A DNA stretch of 45,977 nt from NCBI GenBank assembly GCA_031270605.1, contig JAISXG010000088.1, positions 1 through 45,977 of the forward strand, in the 5' to 3' direction. This document shows, piece by piece, positions 1 to 8,552 of this stretch. The notes beneath the pieces are model-generated. The model did not search any database. It had not been told where the DNA came from and saw only the letters and a program-made list of their open reading frames with translations. Positions within the stretch are counted from its first letter, which is position 1. Every line of letters starts with the position of its first letter. Source of the stretch: Oscillospiraceae bacterium. Lineage in GTDB: Bacteria > Bacillota > Clostridia > Oscillospirales > Acutalibacteraceae. The position numbers were made by a program, and so were the translations under genes.

Positions 1-263
1 CTGCCAAGCCCCCTAAGGGACCGCGGTTTAAATGTGACGGTGACAATGCTTAAAGAGAGCAGCAGTTTAATCACCGTCGACAAAAACAAACCGAACGGAG
101 GCGCAAGAATGATTAGTGAATAAGCCCCGCCCAAAAAGGAGCCGGCGAGCATTCTGCCGGTGGGCGGCTCATTGCGGAGCATGTGTGACGTTGCCAAAAG
201 TAATAAATATGTAAGCAAAATATTTAATACGATCAAAACATCAATATAGATCACTTGCTGCAT
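1..263 (-). CDS. spoIIGA: SpoIIGA, sigma-E processing protease (N-terminal part only)
   Basis: The gene runs off the left edge, so only about 87 N-terminal codons are visible. The protein begins MQQVIYIDVLIVLNILLTY and continues as hydrophobic segments broken by short basic stretches (HMLRNEPPTGRMLAG, then GGAYSLIILAPP). This matches the membrane half of SpoIIGA in length and pattern, including the opening (I/V)YxDVxxxxN signature. In the family, this membrane aspartic protease activates pro-sigma-E in the mother cell after a septal signal, and sigE normally follows it. An ATG at 272 is in frame, but it abuts the AAAGGA ribosome site. The ATG at 263 has a normal 9-nt spacing and is preferred. 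The catalytic domain lies outside the window, so its integrity cannot be judged. Confidence 0.8.
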   Translation of the reverse strand, partial: MQQVIYIDVLIVLNILLTYLLLLATSHMLRNEPPTGRMLAGSFLGGAYSLIILAPPFGLFLSTVIKLLLSLSIVTVTFKPRSLRGLG

Positions 264-313
264 TCGGTTCATTCCTTTCAGTTTCAAAAAGCCAAGCCAA
301 ACCTGTCTATCTC

Positions 314-347
314 ATTATATTATCAATGGCGTGAATAATATGTCGCT
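314..347 (-). promoter_or_regulatory. Possible spoIIGA promoter with a Spo0A-like box
   Basis: On the minus strand a TATAAT (319-314) lies about 40 nt before the spoIIGA ribosome site, with no good -35 box at 17 nt. A TGTCGCT heptamer on the plus strand (341-347) resembles the Spo0A box TGTCGAA at 5 of 7 positions and sits where the -35 region would be. In Bacillus the spoIIG promoter is a Spo0A-activated promoter without a normal -35 spacing, so the layout is suggestive. The match is weak. Confidence 0.35.
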
Positions 348-386
348 TGATGAGGACGAATTTTGAAAGATGTTAAAATTATATGT

Positions 387-423
387 AAAAAACAGCCTCT
401 GACTCAAAACTGAATCAGGGGCT
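387..423 (-). terminator. Intrinsic terminator after the U32 protein operon
   Basis: Arms AGCCTCTGACTC (394-405) and GAATCAGGGGCT (412-423) pair with two mismatches. In the minus-strand direction they are followed by a six-T run (392-387). It lies 20 nt past the stop codon of the large U32 gene and separates that operon from spoIIGA. Confidence 0.85.
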
Positions 424-442
424 GATTGTGAGATATCGTCGT

Positions 443-2494
443 TTATTCAATCGTTCTGTAATACAACCCGGTCGTGGCCTTGCCTGAGAGCATGCCGGCA
501 TTTATGAATCGCTCATAAATTTGCCTGCACACCTGCGTGGTTTCGGTAGTGAAATATAATGTGTTAAAATCAACGGCATCCACGGGTTTATCAGCGATAA
601 AAAGCGCAACCGAGTTTAAGAGCATGCCATAATACCCGTGCTCACATATAAGGGGAAAGGTGATTTTCCGTCTGTCAATCAAAGACGTGACGCCGTTGCA
701 ATCCCCACAGCCCGCGGCAGTTTTTGCGGGGCAGTTTCTGAATTTCATCAGCGGCAAATAGCCATAAGCAAGGATGCCCCGTACAACATCGCCCTCAAGC
801 CGTTCGATGCGCTTTGCGGCGAGTTCAAAAGACAAGGTAATATCCTTTACACCCATATCCGAATAGACCTGCGCGGCAAGGGAATTGGTTATATTCAGCC
901 CATAACCGCCAAAAACCGCCAGGCCGGACTCTTTGATGAGCCGCACCGCCGAAAGGTTATGGGCCATGGCGTTTTGCAGGCCCTGCGCTTTCAGCTCTGC
1001 CAACACATTGGGCAGCTTTTTGTATTCATTTTCAAATAAAAGCTCCGGCACTTCTGCAATCAGGCGGCTTTTGAGTGAATCAATGCATTCGGGATGCTGC
1101 TCAATTTCAAAAACCGGCAGAATGATATGCCCCTGACCCGGGTCAAAAAACTGATCATAACTGCGAAAGCGCAGCCTGACCTCCCTGCCCTTGCGGGGCC
1201 GTTTTTGCTGAAAGGTGTAGCTTTTTGGTGTAAAAGCATAGGGCTTTACGGCAGAGCGTAATGCGGATAATTCCTTCAGCGCGTCCCGCCGCATGGCCTT
1301 GATTTGACCGGGGAACAAAAAGAGGCTGTTTGGGTTTTGAAAAGTGAAATCCTTTACAAAATAGGGCGTTCCGCCCGTTTTCGCAAGTCCTTTCAGCGCT
1401 GATTCGCGCGTCAAAGCATTATCTTCCGGCAGAACGGCATCCGCAAACACTGTAACAGTATTTACCTTGTCAGACACGGTCAATTCAGCTCGCCGTTGTG
1501 TATTGATCCTCAAGTCCATGGAAACGGGCACGCTTTGGCGGTCACGCCGGTAAAACTCGCTGATTGACGAAAGCACCTGCGATGTTGCCGAAACATCCTT
1601 TTCGGTGCGATAACCAAACATGTCGCTGTCGCGCTTGCCGGTCAGATACCCGTCCGTAAAACCGCCGCGTGAAAACACCGCCTGCAGGGTTCCTGTGTCA
1701 TAGTCTTTGCCCTCAAGAGCCTTGCGGCAGGAGTCGACGGCCATCGCGACATATTCCGGCCGCTTCATACGCCCCTCTATTTTAAAAGAAGAAACACCAA
1801 GCTCACGTAGCGCTTTCAAATGCCGCAGTGCCGAAAGGTCTTTCAGCGAAAGCACATATTCCCGTCCGCCAGACTGAAAATTCAGACGGCAGGGCTGGGC
1901 GCACTGCCCGCGGTTGCCGCTGCGCGTGCCGATCATGGAGGAAAGATAGCAGGCGCCGGAAGCGCTCATGCAAAGCGCGCCGTGCACAAACACCTCTAAT
2001 TCAACATCGCTTTGCGCACGAATTTCTTTGATTTCCGCAAGCGTCAGCTCCCGTGCAAGCACTACCCTTTGAAAACCAAATTCGGCTGCTGCTTTTGCGC
2101 CCGCCGCGTTGTGAATCGTCATCTGCGTTGAGGCGTGCAGCGGTAGCGTGGGAGCGCAGTCGCGCACAATTTTTGCAACGGCAAAATCCTGCACGATCAC
2201 GGCGTCGACACCCGCCTGCGCAAGAAAACGCACTTCGTCCCGCACTGTTGCCAGCTCGTCGTCAAACACCAGCGTGTTCATCGTGACATAAAGCCTGATG
2301 CCGCGTTCATGGCAAAATCCAACGGCGTCAAGCAGTTCTTCTTGCGTGAAGTTTTTTGCATTTCTGCGCGCGTTTAATAACTTTGTGCCAAGATAAACGG
2401 CGTCCGCCCCGCTGCGCGCGGCGGCAATCATCTGCTCCATGCCGCCCGCCGGCGCAAGAATTTCAGGTTTTTTATTTTTATTTTCAAGTGTCAT
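443..2494 (-). CDS. U32 family protein with DUF3656-like C-terminus (RlhA-type RNA hydroxylation protein)
   Basis: The protein has 683 residues from the ATG at 2494. That start overlaps the stop of the upstream U32 gene by 11 nt; an earlier in-frame codon would push the start much deeper into that gene. The N-terminal TIM-barrel opens with KPEILAPAGGMEQM. It holds the U32 signature around residues 160-215 (EVFVHGALCMSASGACYLSS, then GNRGQCAQPCR), whose cysteines bind an Fe-S cluster in the family. A C-terminal half with a second cysteine set (NCPAKTAAGCGDC) gives the length of the RlhA group. E. coli RlhA hydroxylates C2501 of 23S rRNA, and shorter U32 proteins (TrhP) make 5-hydroxyuridine in tRNA. 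The peptidase label is historical. RNA substrate unknown; an RlhA-like role is inferred from length and the C-terminal domain. Confidence 0.85.
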   Translation of the reverse strand: MTLENKNKKPEILAPAGGMEQMIAAARSGADAVYLGTKLLNARRNAKNFTQEELLDAVGFCHERGIRLYVTMNTLVFDDELATVRDEVRFLAQAGVDAVIVQDFAVAKIVRDCAPTLPLHASTQMTIHNAAGAKAAAEFGFQRVVLARELTLAEIKEIRAQSDVELEVFVHGALCMSASGACYLSSMIGTRSGNRGQCAQPCRLNFQSGGREYVLSLKDLSALRHLKALRELGVSSFKIEGRMKRPEYVAMAVDSCRKALEGKDYDTGTLQAVFSRGGFTDGYLTGKRDSDMFGYRTEKDVSATSQVLSSISEFYRRDRQSVPVSMDLRINTQRRAELTVSDKVNTVTVFADAVLPEDNALTRESALKGLAKTGGTPYFVKDFTFQNPNSLFLFPGQIKAMRRDALKELSALRSAVKPYAFTPKSYTFQQKRPRKGREVRLRFRSYDQFFDPGQGHIILPVFEIEQHPECIDSLKSRLIAEVPELLFENEYKKLPNVLAELKAQGLQNAMAHNLSAVRLIKESGLAVFGGYGLNITNSLAAQVYSDMGVKDITLSFELAAKRIERLEGDVVRGILAYGYLPLMKFRNCPAKTAAGCGDCNGVTSLIDRRKITFPLICEHGYYGMLLNSVALFIADKPVDAVDFNTLYFTTETTQVCRQIYERFINAGMLSGKATTGLYYRTIE

Positions 2495-3686
2495 AATTAT
2501 TTGTTCTTTTTCTGAGCATATCGCCCGGTTCAAGCACAAGAGGACAATCGACGCTCACCGTCTCCTGCACAAGGGTTGCCGCATTCACGCGCTCCCCTTT
2601 TGAATTTTCTATATTGTTCACAAGGAGCGTTACCCCAAAATGATGGGGTGAAAGAATTTCAAGTTCGTCCCCCTCATAAAACGCGTTGCGCTGCTCGAGG
2701 GTCAAGCGCCCGTTTTCCCAAGCCTTTACAACCCCCACAAAGGTGCAGTTCTGCCGATAGATGCCGTCGTTAAAATGATTCTTCACAAGCTCACCGAAAT
2801 AGAATCCGCTTGAATAGGGGCGGTGGCTGGTACAAAGCAGCTCCTGCTCTAACGCTTCGAGCGGCGCGGAGTTGTCTATGCGGCGGCGGTAGGCGTTTGT
2901 GACGGTTGCCACATAATAGGGTGTTTTCATGCGCCCCTCGATTTTAAAGGAAGATACGCCCGCATCCCGCAGCTTGTCAAGAAACGCAAGGCAGTTGAGG
3001 TCGTGAGAGCTGAGCACGGCTGAAACGCCGCCCGACTCCTCAAGCTCCAGATACTCATCAGGGCGCTTTTGCTCCACCAGATAATAGCTCCAGCGGCAGG
3101 GCTGGGTGCATTCGCCCCGGTTGCCGCTGCGGTTGTTGAAATAGGAACTGATGAGGCACCGGCCCGAAAACGCCATGCACATGGCGCCGTGCACGAACGC
3201 TTCCAGCGCAAGCTCCTTCGGCACCTTTGCGCGCAGCTCCGCGATTTCTTCAATGGTCATCTCGCGGGCGAGCACCACCCGTTCCGCGCCCATATTATAA
3301 TAGGTTCTCGCAGCCATAAAGTTGCAGCAGTTCGCCTGCGTGCTGATGTGAACAGGCAATTCGGGTACGCTTTCTTTCATTGCGGCAAGCACGCCGAGGT
3401 CAGACACGATCGCCGCGTCCGCCCCCAGCGCAAACAGCTCTTTTGCATAATCCCGCACCAAGGGGATTTCAGCATTTTTTGCAAAGGAATTCACAGTGAC
3501 ATAAAGCTTTTTGCCCTCGGTGTGGGCATATGCAACGGCCCCAGCAAGGTATTTTTGCGAAAAGCCCGCCTTTTCGGCCCGCAGCTGCAGCAGCGGGCCG
3601 CCACAATACACTGCGTCCGCTCCAAAGCGAATGGCGGCTTTGAGGGATTGCATATCCCCTGCCGGGCTCAACAGTTCATGCCTCAT
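2484..3686 (-). CDS. U32 family tRNA hydroxylation protein (TrhP-like)
   Basis: The protein has 400 residues from the ATG at 3686, starting MRHELLSPAGDMQSLKAA, which is the usual U32 opening. An in-frame ATG at 3719 overlaps the previous stop but would add a non-conserved 11-residue tail; AAAGGA lies 12 nt before the preferred start. Visible motifs are VHISTQANC, the signature EAFVHGAMCMAFSGRCLIS and GNRGECTQPCRWSYY, with the four cysteines expected to hold the Fe-S cluster. Length fits TrhP/YrrO, which with prephenate-derived chemistry helps install 5-hydroxyuridine at position 34 of tRNAs. It sits between the ProX-like gene and the larger U32 gene in one operon, as yrrN-yrrO are paired in Bacillus. 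The exact RNA target is inferred. Confidence 0.85.
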   Translation of the reverse strand: MRHELLSPAGDMQSLKAAIRFGADAVYCGGPLLQLRAEKAGFSQKYLAGAVAYAHTEGKKLYVTVNSFAKNAEIPLVRDYAKELFALGADAAIVSDLGVLAAMKESVPELPVHISTQANCCNFMAARTYYNMGAERVVLAREMTIEEIAELRAKVPKELALEAFVHGAMCMAFSGRCLISSYFNNRSGNRGECTQPCRWSYYLVEQKRPDEYLELEESGGVSAVLSSHDLNCLAFLDKLRDAGVSSFKIEGRMKTPYYVATVTNAYRRRIDNSAPLEALEQELLCTSHRPYSSGFYFGELVKNHFNDGIYRQNCTFVGVVKAWENGRLTLEQRNAFYEGDELEILSPHHFGVTLLVNNIENSKGERVNAATLVQETVSVDCPLVLEPGDMLRKRTNNYDT

Positions 3687-3715
3687 GCTTTTGATTGTTC
3701 CTTTCTTGGTTTGCA

Positions 3716-4279
3716 TCATGCTTCCCTCGGAATTTCAAGAATTAAGGGGTCATGAGAGATTGCAGGCAAAATTTTTTCAAATAAATCGGTTGTTTTGATG
3801 TTTAATGTCGCCGTGTTCCGGCATGGGTGGCAGCGAATTACGCTTGCATCAGCCACCTCTTTGTCAATGAGCAGGCGCACCTTTTGATCGGCATCAAATT
3901 GCAGCCCCATCACGCTCACCGACCCGGGCAGCAGTCGGAGATATTCTGTCATTTGCTCCTCAGGACCGAACGAAAGGCGGGAAGTCCCTAAAATTTTTGA
4001 CACGACCGCTGTTTTAAAGGGCTTGTCGCCCGGCATGAGCAACAGAAAAAACTGTGTTTTCCGGCTGTCGGTCAAAAAGAGGTTTTTACAGATGCCGCCG
4101 CCGAGTACGGCCTCTATCTCCCCGCAGTCCGCAATGGTTTTCGCGCTCTCGTGCGATGCGCGCTCAAAAGGGATGTGAAGCCGATCAAGCAGGTCATAGG
4201 TTTTGATTTCGTTTTCAAAAAGATCGTCGTTGGTTTTGGGGCGGCCGATATATAATTGCCTGTCAACAAAAATACCCAT
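3716..4279 (-). CDS. YbaK/ProX-type aminoacyl-tRNA editing deacylase
   Basis: This 187-residue single-domain protein resembles the free-standing prolyl-tRNA synthetase editing domain (ProX/PrdX, YbaK fold). Family-like features are an N-terminal helix ending IPFERASHES, the GGGICKNLFLTD block with the catalytic-region lysine (K at about 65), LGTSRLSFGPEEQMTEYL, and LPGSVSVMGL close to the family's GSVSPFGL motif. Near the end is VIRCHPCRNTATLNIKTTDLF. The family hydrolyses Ala-tRNAPro or similar mischarged tRNAs in the cytosol. Start ATG has AAAGGA 7 nt upstream. Its stop overlaps an in-frame start option of the next gene (ATGA), so it heads an operon with two RNA-modification genes. A translation-quality module is inferred. 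Confidence 0.85.
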   Translation of the reverse strand: MGIFVDRQLYIGRPKTNDDLFENEIKTYDLLDRLHIPFERASHESAKTIADCGEIEAVLGGGICKNLFLTDSRKTQFFLLLMPGDKPFKTAVVSKILGTSRLSFGPEEQMTEYLRLLPGSVSVMGLQFDADQKVRLLIDKEVADASVIRCHPCRNTATLNIKTTDLFEKILPAISHDPLILEIPREA

Positions 4280-4307
4280 ATTCGCTTCCTTTAATTTTGT
4301 TCATTTG

Positions 4308-4336
4308 ATTTTAACACAGTTGTTTTATTTATTCAA
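4308..4336 (-). promoter_or_regulatory. Sigma-A promoter of the proX-U32 operon
   Basis: TTGAAT (4336-4331) and TAAAAT (4313-4308) are separated by 17 nt, about 30 nt before the start codon of the editing deacylase. It lies just downstream of the tyrS terminator. Confidence 0.7.
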
Positions 4337-4337
4337 C

Positions 4338-4372
4338 AAAAATCAAAGGCAAAAACCTGCGTTTCTGCCTTT
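4338..4372 (-). terminator. Terminator after tyrS
   Basis: On the minus strand AAAGGCA (4372-4366) and TTGCCTTT (4352-4345) form a stem with a 13-nt loop, followed by GATTTTTG. It lies 27 nt after the tyrS stop codon. Confidence 0.75.
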
Positions 4373-4398
4373 AATAGGATACTGTTCGTTGTCTATTG

Positions 4399-5625
4399 TT
4401 ATGCCAAAACGATTTTCACAAAGATTTTTTTTCCCTTTTTCACCACAATATGACCCTTGTCAAAGGCCGAATGCGGGATGGTCGCAAACTGATCTGTAAC
4501 CTTTTCTTCGTCGACCGAAATACCGCCCTGGGCAATCAGGCGCTTGCCCTCGCCCTTGGATTTCGCAAGCCCGGCCTTCACAAGAACATCCGCAACCGGT
4601 GCGGCGCCGTCAACAAAATCCTCTCCTGTAATTTCGGCTGTGGGCATATTTTCAACACTCACTGCGTTACTGAACAACGCGCGGGCGGTTTCCTGCGCCT
4701 TGGCTGCTTCTTCTTCACCGTGAACAAGCTTTGTGACCTCAAACGCCAGCAGCTCTTTCACGGGGTTGAGTGCGCTGCCCTCCAATGATTTATACTCCTG
4801 TATTTGAGCAACAGGCACAAATGTGAGCATGTTCAGGCAGTTGATCACATCAGCGTCCGCTGTGTTGCGCCAGTATTGATAAAATTCATAGGGCGAGGTT
4901 TTTTCGGCGTCGAGCCAAACGGCGCCGCCCTCGGTTTTGCCCATTTTTTTGCCCTCGCTCGTCAAAAGTAAATTAAAGGTGAGGCCATAGACCTCTTTGC
5001 CGTCCACGCGGCGGTTCAGCTCAATGCCGCCGATGATGTTGCTCCACTGGTCGTCGCCGCCCATTTCAAGCACACAGTCATATTTTTGGCGCAGCACTAA
5101 AAAGTCGTAGCTCTGCATGATCATGTAATTCAGCTCAAAGAACGAAAGGCCGCGCTCGAGCCGCTGCTTGTAGCACTCGGCGGCAAGCATTCTGTTGACA
5201 GAAAAATGCACGCCGATGTCACGCAAAAATTCAACATAGTTGAGGTTCAAAAGCCAGTCGGCATTGTTGACCATGATCGCCTTGCCGTCCCCGAAATCGA
5301 TAAAACGCGACATTTGCTTTACAAAGCAGTCGATGTTATGCTGAATATCGTCCGTTGTCATCATTTTGCGCATATCCGTTTTGCCGGACGGGTCGCCGAT
5401 CATTCCCGTGCCGCCGCCGAACAGGGCAATGGGCGTGTGGCCGGCGCGCTGCATGTGCGCCATGACCATAACGGCGATAAAATGGCCCACATGCAGGCTG
5501 TCCGCCGTGGGGTCAAAGCCGATATAGAATTTGATTTTTTCTTTAGTTAAGAGTTCTTCGATTTTTGCTTCGTCTGTAGTTTGGGCAAGCAACCCTCTTG
5601 CCTTCAGTTCTTCAAAAACATTCAT
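4399..5625 (-). CDS. tyrS: Tyrosyl-tRNA synthetase
   Basis: The enzyme has 408 residues and charges tRNATyr with tyrosine in the cytosol. The class I catalytic domain shows [15 protein letters not shown] (HIGH motif as HVGH), [10 protein letters not shown], the tyrosine pocket ([23 protein letters not shown]) and the KMSKS-type loop [14 protein letters not shown]. An S4 RNA-binding domain closes the protein ([22 protein letters not shown]). The ATG at 5625 aligns with known TyrS N-termini; the frame stays open upstream into the leader. No good ribosome site precedes this ATG: the nearest purine-rich block, AAAGGTGG, is about 40 nt away. Expression is under the T-box leader just upstream. The gene is monocistronic between that leader and its own terminator. 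Confidence 0.97.
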   Translation of the reverse strand: MNVFEELKARGLLAQTTDEAKIEELLTKEKIKFYIGFDPTADSLHVGHFIAVMVMAHMQRAGHTPIALFGGGTGMIGDPSGKTDMRKMMTTDDIQHNIDCFVKQMSRFIDFGDGKAIMVNNADWLLNLNYVEFLRDIGVHFSVNRMLAAECYKQRLERGLSFFELNYMIMQSYDFLVLRQKYDCVLEMGGDDQWSNIIGGIELNRRVDGKEVYGLTFNLLLTSEGKKMGKTEGGAVWLDAEKTSPYEFYQYWRNTADADVINCLNMLTFVPVAQIQEYKSLEGSALNPVKELLAFEVTKLVHGEEEAAKAQETARALFSNAVSVENMPTAEITGEDFVDGAAPVADVLVKAGLAKSKGEGKRLIAQGGISVDEEKVTDQFATIPHSAFDKGHIVVKKGKKIFVKIVLA

Positions 5626-5698
5626 GATTCGGGGCAAAACGCAGCGCGTCTCTGCCCGCACACCACCTTTCATCGATTTAGAATACCCGTTTTGCAAT

Positions 5699-5963
5699 AA
5701 AAAAAGCCCCCTGCAAAAGCAGAGGGCGACTTTTCAACCGCGGTACCACCTCTATTTGCCGTGAAAAACACGGCCTCACGGGGCACGGGAATACATCCTT
5801 ATGCCCTTGCGCAATAACGGGCGCACCCGGAGCCGCCTAATTGCTCGTACGTTCAGCGGCACAGCTCCGAAATGTATTTCATAAAGCGCCGGCGTTTTCT
5901 CGCACCAACCGAAAACTCTCTTTGCCCGAACGGCTTCATTACTTCTTTTCATCATGGCTGTTG
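5699..5963 (-). ncRNA. Tyrosine T-box leader of tyrS, with terminator
   Basis: The minus-strand leader holds the T-box elements in order. They are the AGAGAG near the 5' end (about 5917), the GGTTGGTGCGAG apical part of stem I, a specifier loop reading GAAATACATTTCGGAGC with UAC (Tyr) at 5876-5874, the antiterminator sequence GGTGGTACCGCGG (5750-5738), and a terminator. The terminator pairs GCCCTCTGC (5727-5719) with GCAGGGGGC (5714-5706) and ends in seven T (5705-5699). In this class uncharged tRNA pairs with the specifier codon and the GGNACC-type bulge to stop termination. The Tyr codon agrees with the downstream gene. The 5' end is estimated from the promoter. Confidence 0.95.
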
Positions 5964-5969
5964 AAACGG

Positions 5970-5998
5970 ATTATACACAAAACACTTCCCGTTGTCAA
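5970..5998 (-). promoter_or_regulatory. Consensus sigma-A promoter of tyrS
   Basis: TTGACA (5998-5993), a 17-nt spacer and TATAAT (5975-5970): a perfect consensus on the minus strand. It starts only 10 nt after the stop of the preceding minus-strand gene, with no terminator between. The roughly 340-nt stretch from here to tyrS is all leader RNA. Confidence 0.92.
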
Positions 5999-6007
5999 GG
6001 ATATTTT

Positions 6008-6781
6008 TTAATTGAGGCTTTTTAAGAGCGAAAACGCGATGGGCGCGTCAACCGCGAAATCCTTGCTGCGGCCCTCGATAGACAGGCGCTCGCAGCCGGC
6101 GGCCTTGAGTGCGTCCATAAAAGGCTTATAGTCAAAGCCGTCGTCGGGCGTGGGATAGTTGCGGGTGGGTCCGCAGGCAATGTGCGCATGGATCACTTCG
6201 CCCGGGAATTTCCTGATATTATCCACGTCGTCGCTGTTATTATACATATGATATAAATCCGCAAGGCCCTTTACATTGTCGCAGCCGCTGGCACGGCCGA
6301 GCATCACGCCGTCTTCAACCGAGAAGATGATATTGGTTTCGGTTGTGCTGAGCGGCTCGATTGCGATATTCACACCGTATTTTTTCGCCGCGGGGCCACA
6401 GTAGTCGCGCAGAAACACCACCAACTGCTCATAGGCCTTTTCGTGAGAAAAGCCTTCAGGAACATTTCTTGCGCCGCTGGAACCGAACACAACAGATTTA
6501 ATGCCGATTTTCGCCGCGCGCTGCATCCCCTTTTCAAGAAATTCGGTAACCGCCGCATAGTCCACCACGTCGCCTGTCAGCTTGATCTCGCCCGGCACAA
6601 AGGAATTTGCGGCTTCGCACTTGAAGTCCAGCTCTTCAAGTTTCGCCAAGAAGGCTTCAAATTCCTCCTCTGAACGCTTTGCCATGTCGCCAAAGCCGAT
6701 TTCAACATAATCAAACCCGGTTTTTGCCAGAATTTCAATTTTTTTAAGCGCCGTACAGCCTGCACATGCTCCCAATTTCAT
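6008..6781 (-). CDS. Xylose isomerase-like TIM-barrel protein (AP endonuclease family 2 fold)
   Basis: The 257-residue cytosolic protein starts at the ATG at 6781 (MKLGACAGC), which has GGAG 9 nt upstream; the frame is open further but lacks a ribosome site. The sequence follows the sugar-phosphate isomerase/epimerase barrel: FDYVEIGFGDM on an early strand, KSVVFGSSGARNVPEGF, a metal-ligand strand NIAIEPL, GLADLYHMYNN, VIHAHIACGP and the final ligand strand RLSIEGR. The conserved Glu, Asp/His and Glu are the usual divalent-metal ligands. Family members include hydroxypyruvate isomerase, tagatose/psicose epimerases and inosose isomerases, and the sequence does not settle the substrate. It follows recN after 90 nt and a small hairpin, so it may be read from the recN operon. 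Confidence 0.75.
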   Translation of the reverse strand: MKLGACAGCTALKKIEILAKTGFDYVEIGFGDMAKRSEEEFEAFLAKLEELDFKCEAANSFVPGEIKLTGDVVDYAAVTEFLEKGMQRAAKIGIKSVVFGSSGARNVPEGFSHEKAYEQLVVFLRDYCGPAAKKYGVNIAIEPLSTTETNIIFSVEDGVMLGRASGCDNVKGLADLYHMYNNSDDVDNIRKFPGEVIHAHIACGPTRNYPTPDDGFDYKPFMDALKAAGCERLSIEGRSKDFAVDAPIAFSLLKSLN

Positions 6782-6806
6782 ATCTTCTAACTCCTTTTTT
6801 ATATTC

Positions 6807-6826
6807 TCCCCAAGCGATCTTGGGGA
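6807..6826. repeat. Perfect 8-bp hairpin between recN and the isomerase-like gene
   Basis: TCCCCAAG, a 4-nt loop and CTTGGGGA. There is no T-run on the minus-strand side, so it is not a typical terminator. It may mark a processing or stability element just before the isomerase ribosome site. Confidence 0.5.
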
Positions 6827-6871
6827 AATAATATATTGATAGCGCAACCAAACAAGAGGAAGGCTAACAAA

Positions 6872-8548
6872 TTACTCGGGTGTGTGGCCCGCGTGCCGCA
6901 GCATCTCTTCCGCGTTTTGCAGCTGCAGGTCTGTGATGTCTATGCCGCTGGTGATGCGGGCGATTTCTTTGCGCCTGCCCGCAAAATCAAGGCTTGTGAC
7001 GCGGGTGAAAGTTTTTGCGTCGCGCACCTCTTTTTCAATAAACAAATGCGTGTCCGCCAGAGCGGCGATCTGCGCGAGGTGCGTAACACACAGCACCTGC
7101 CGGTGCGCCGAAACCTCTTTGAGCTTGAGGCCGATTTTTTCGGCCGCACGGCCGCTGACGCCTGTGTCGATTTCGTCAAAAATCAGGGTTTCGATTTCAT
7201 CCTTGCCCGCAAGCACAGTTTTGATCGCGAGCATAATGCGCGAAAGTTCGCCGCCCGACGCGATTTTTGAAAGCGGTTTGGGCCGCTCGCCGGCGTTTGG
7301 TGAAATCAAAAATTCAATCGCATCCATGCCCGTTTCGCTGAGTGCAGCCTGCTCTGTTTTTACAAGAAAAGTAATGTTGGGCATGTCAAGAAATTTTAAC
7401 TGCCCGGCGACGCCTGATTCAAACTGGCGCGCCGCTTTCTGCCTTGCCGCCGAAAGCTTTTTTGCGGCATAAAGCGCCTGTTCCTTCACATTTTCAAGCT
7501 GAACATGAAGCTTTGCAAGGGTATGTTCTGAGGATTCCATGGAATCGTATTCCCGTTTCGCCGCCTCTAAAAAAGCCAGCATCTCTTCCTCTGTGTCACC
7601 GTATTTTTTGCGCAGGCGATACAGCAGGTCAAGCCGCTCCTCAACATCGTCAATAGCAATCTCGCCGTCCATTTCTAAAAGCAGGGTGGAAATTTCTGTT
7701 GTAACATCAGAAAGAATGATGGACGCCTCGTATACAATATTATAAAGCTTTTCCGCTTCCGGCAAAAAGAGGCTCGCGTTCTGCAGCGCGTGCGCAGCGG
7801 GGGCCGCGAGGTCTGCCGCGCCGGGCGTTTCATAATTGCCGTTCAAATAATCATAGGCGGAGCGCAGGGACTCCGTGATTTTTTGCGCATTTTGGGCAAG
7901 CTTTTGCTTCGCCTGCAGCTCCGCGATCTCGCCCGCCGCAATATTTGCGGCCTCCAGCTCATTGATTTGAAAGCGCAGCATATCCATGCGCTGCTCTTTT
8001 TGCTGCTCGTTCGCCGTCATGTCTGCAATTTGCTTTTTGATTTGCTTTAGCTGCAAAAACAACGCGGAATAATCGGCACAAAGCGCGTCGTTGCCCGCAA
8101 GGCTGTCTATGTATTGATAATGCTTTTCAGAAGAGAACAGCGCCTGATTGTCTGACTGGCCGTGGATGTTGACAAGACACAAGCCGACAGCCTTTAAAAT
8201 CGAAACGGTGACAGGTTCACCGTTAATGCGGCAAACATTTTTGCCGTCTTTCATTAAGGAACGCTGTACGAGCAGCGAGTCGTCCGGCTCGGCGGGCAGG
8301 TCATAGGATGCAAGAGCGTCACGTACCTGCTTTGAAATGCCGGTGAAAAAGGCGGTGACCTTTGCCGACTGCGCACCCGTGCGAATCAGTTCCCGCGAGG
8401 TTTTTTCACCCAAAACGGCATTGATGGCGTCTATGATGATCGATTTGCCCGCGCCGGTTTCACCCGTAAAGCAGTTGAGCTTTTCGGTGAAATCAATGGA
8501 GGCGGATTCAATAATCGCAATATTTTCAATCTTTAAATTCGAAAGCAT
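6872..8548 (-). CDS. recN: DNA repair protein RecN
   Basis: This 558-residue SMC-like ATPase of double-strand break repair has the expected layout. Walker A is GETGAGKSIIIDAI at about residues 30-43. A long coiled-coil arm spans about 150-350 (ADMTANEQQKEQRMDMLRFQ and onward). The signature motif SGGELSRIMLAIKTVL and Walker B TLIFDEIDTGVSGRAA lie in the C-terminal third, followed by the H-loop CVTHLAQIA. Length is normal. It begins 4 nt after the argR stop, the standard argR-recN order in Firmicutes, and is probably co-translated with it. RecN dimers bridge broken DNA ends on the nucleoid. Confidence 0.96.
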   Translation of the reverse strand: MLSNLKIENIAIIESASIDFTEKLNCFTGETGAGKSIIIDAINAVLGEKTSRELIRTGAQSAKVTAFFTGISKQVRDALASYDLPAEPDDSLLVQRSLMKDGKNVCRINGEPVTVSILKAVGLCLVNIHGQSDNQALFSSEKHYQYIDSLAGNDALCADYSALFLQLKQIKKQIADMTANEQQKEQRMDMLRFQINELEAANIAAGEIAELQAKQKLAQNAQKITESLRSAYDYLNGNYETPGAADLAAPAAHALQNASLFLPEAEKLYNIVYEASIILSDVTTEISTLLLEMDGEIAIDDVEERLDLLYRLRKKYGDTEEEMLAFLEAAKREYDSMESSEHTLAKLHVQLENVKEQALYAAKKLSAARQKAARQFESGVAGQLKFLDMPNITFLVKTEQAALSETGMDAIEFLISPNAGERPKPLSKIASGGELSRIMLAIKTVLAGKDEIETLIFDEIDTGVSGRAAEKIGLKLKEVSAHRQVLCVTHLAQIAALADTHLFIEKEVRDAKTFTRVTSLDFAGRRKEIARITSGIDITDLQLQNAEEMLRHAGHTPE

Positions 8549-8552
8549 GTGA

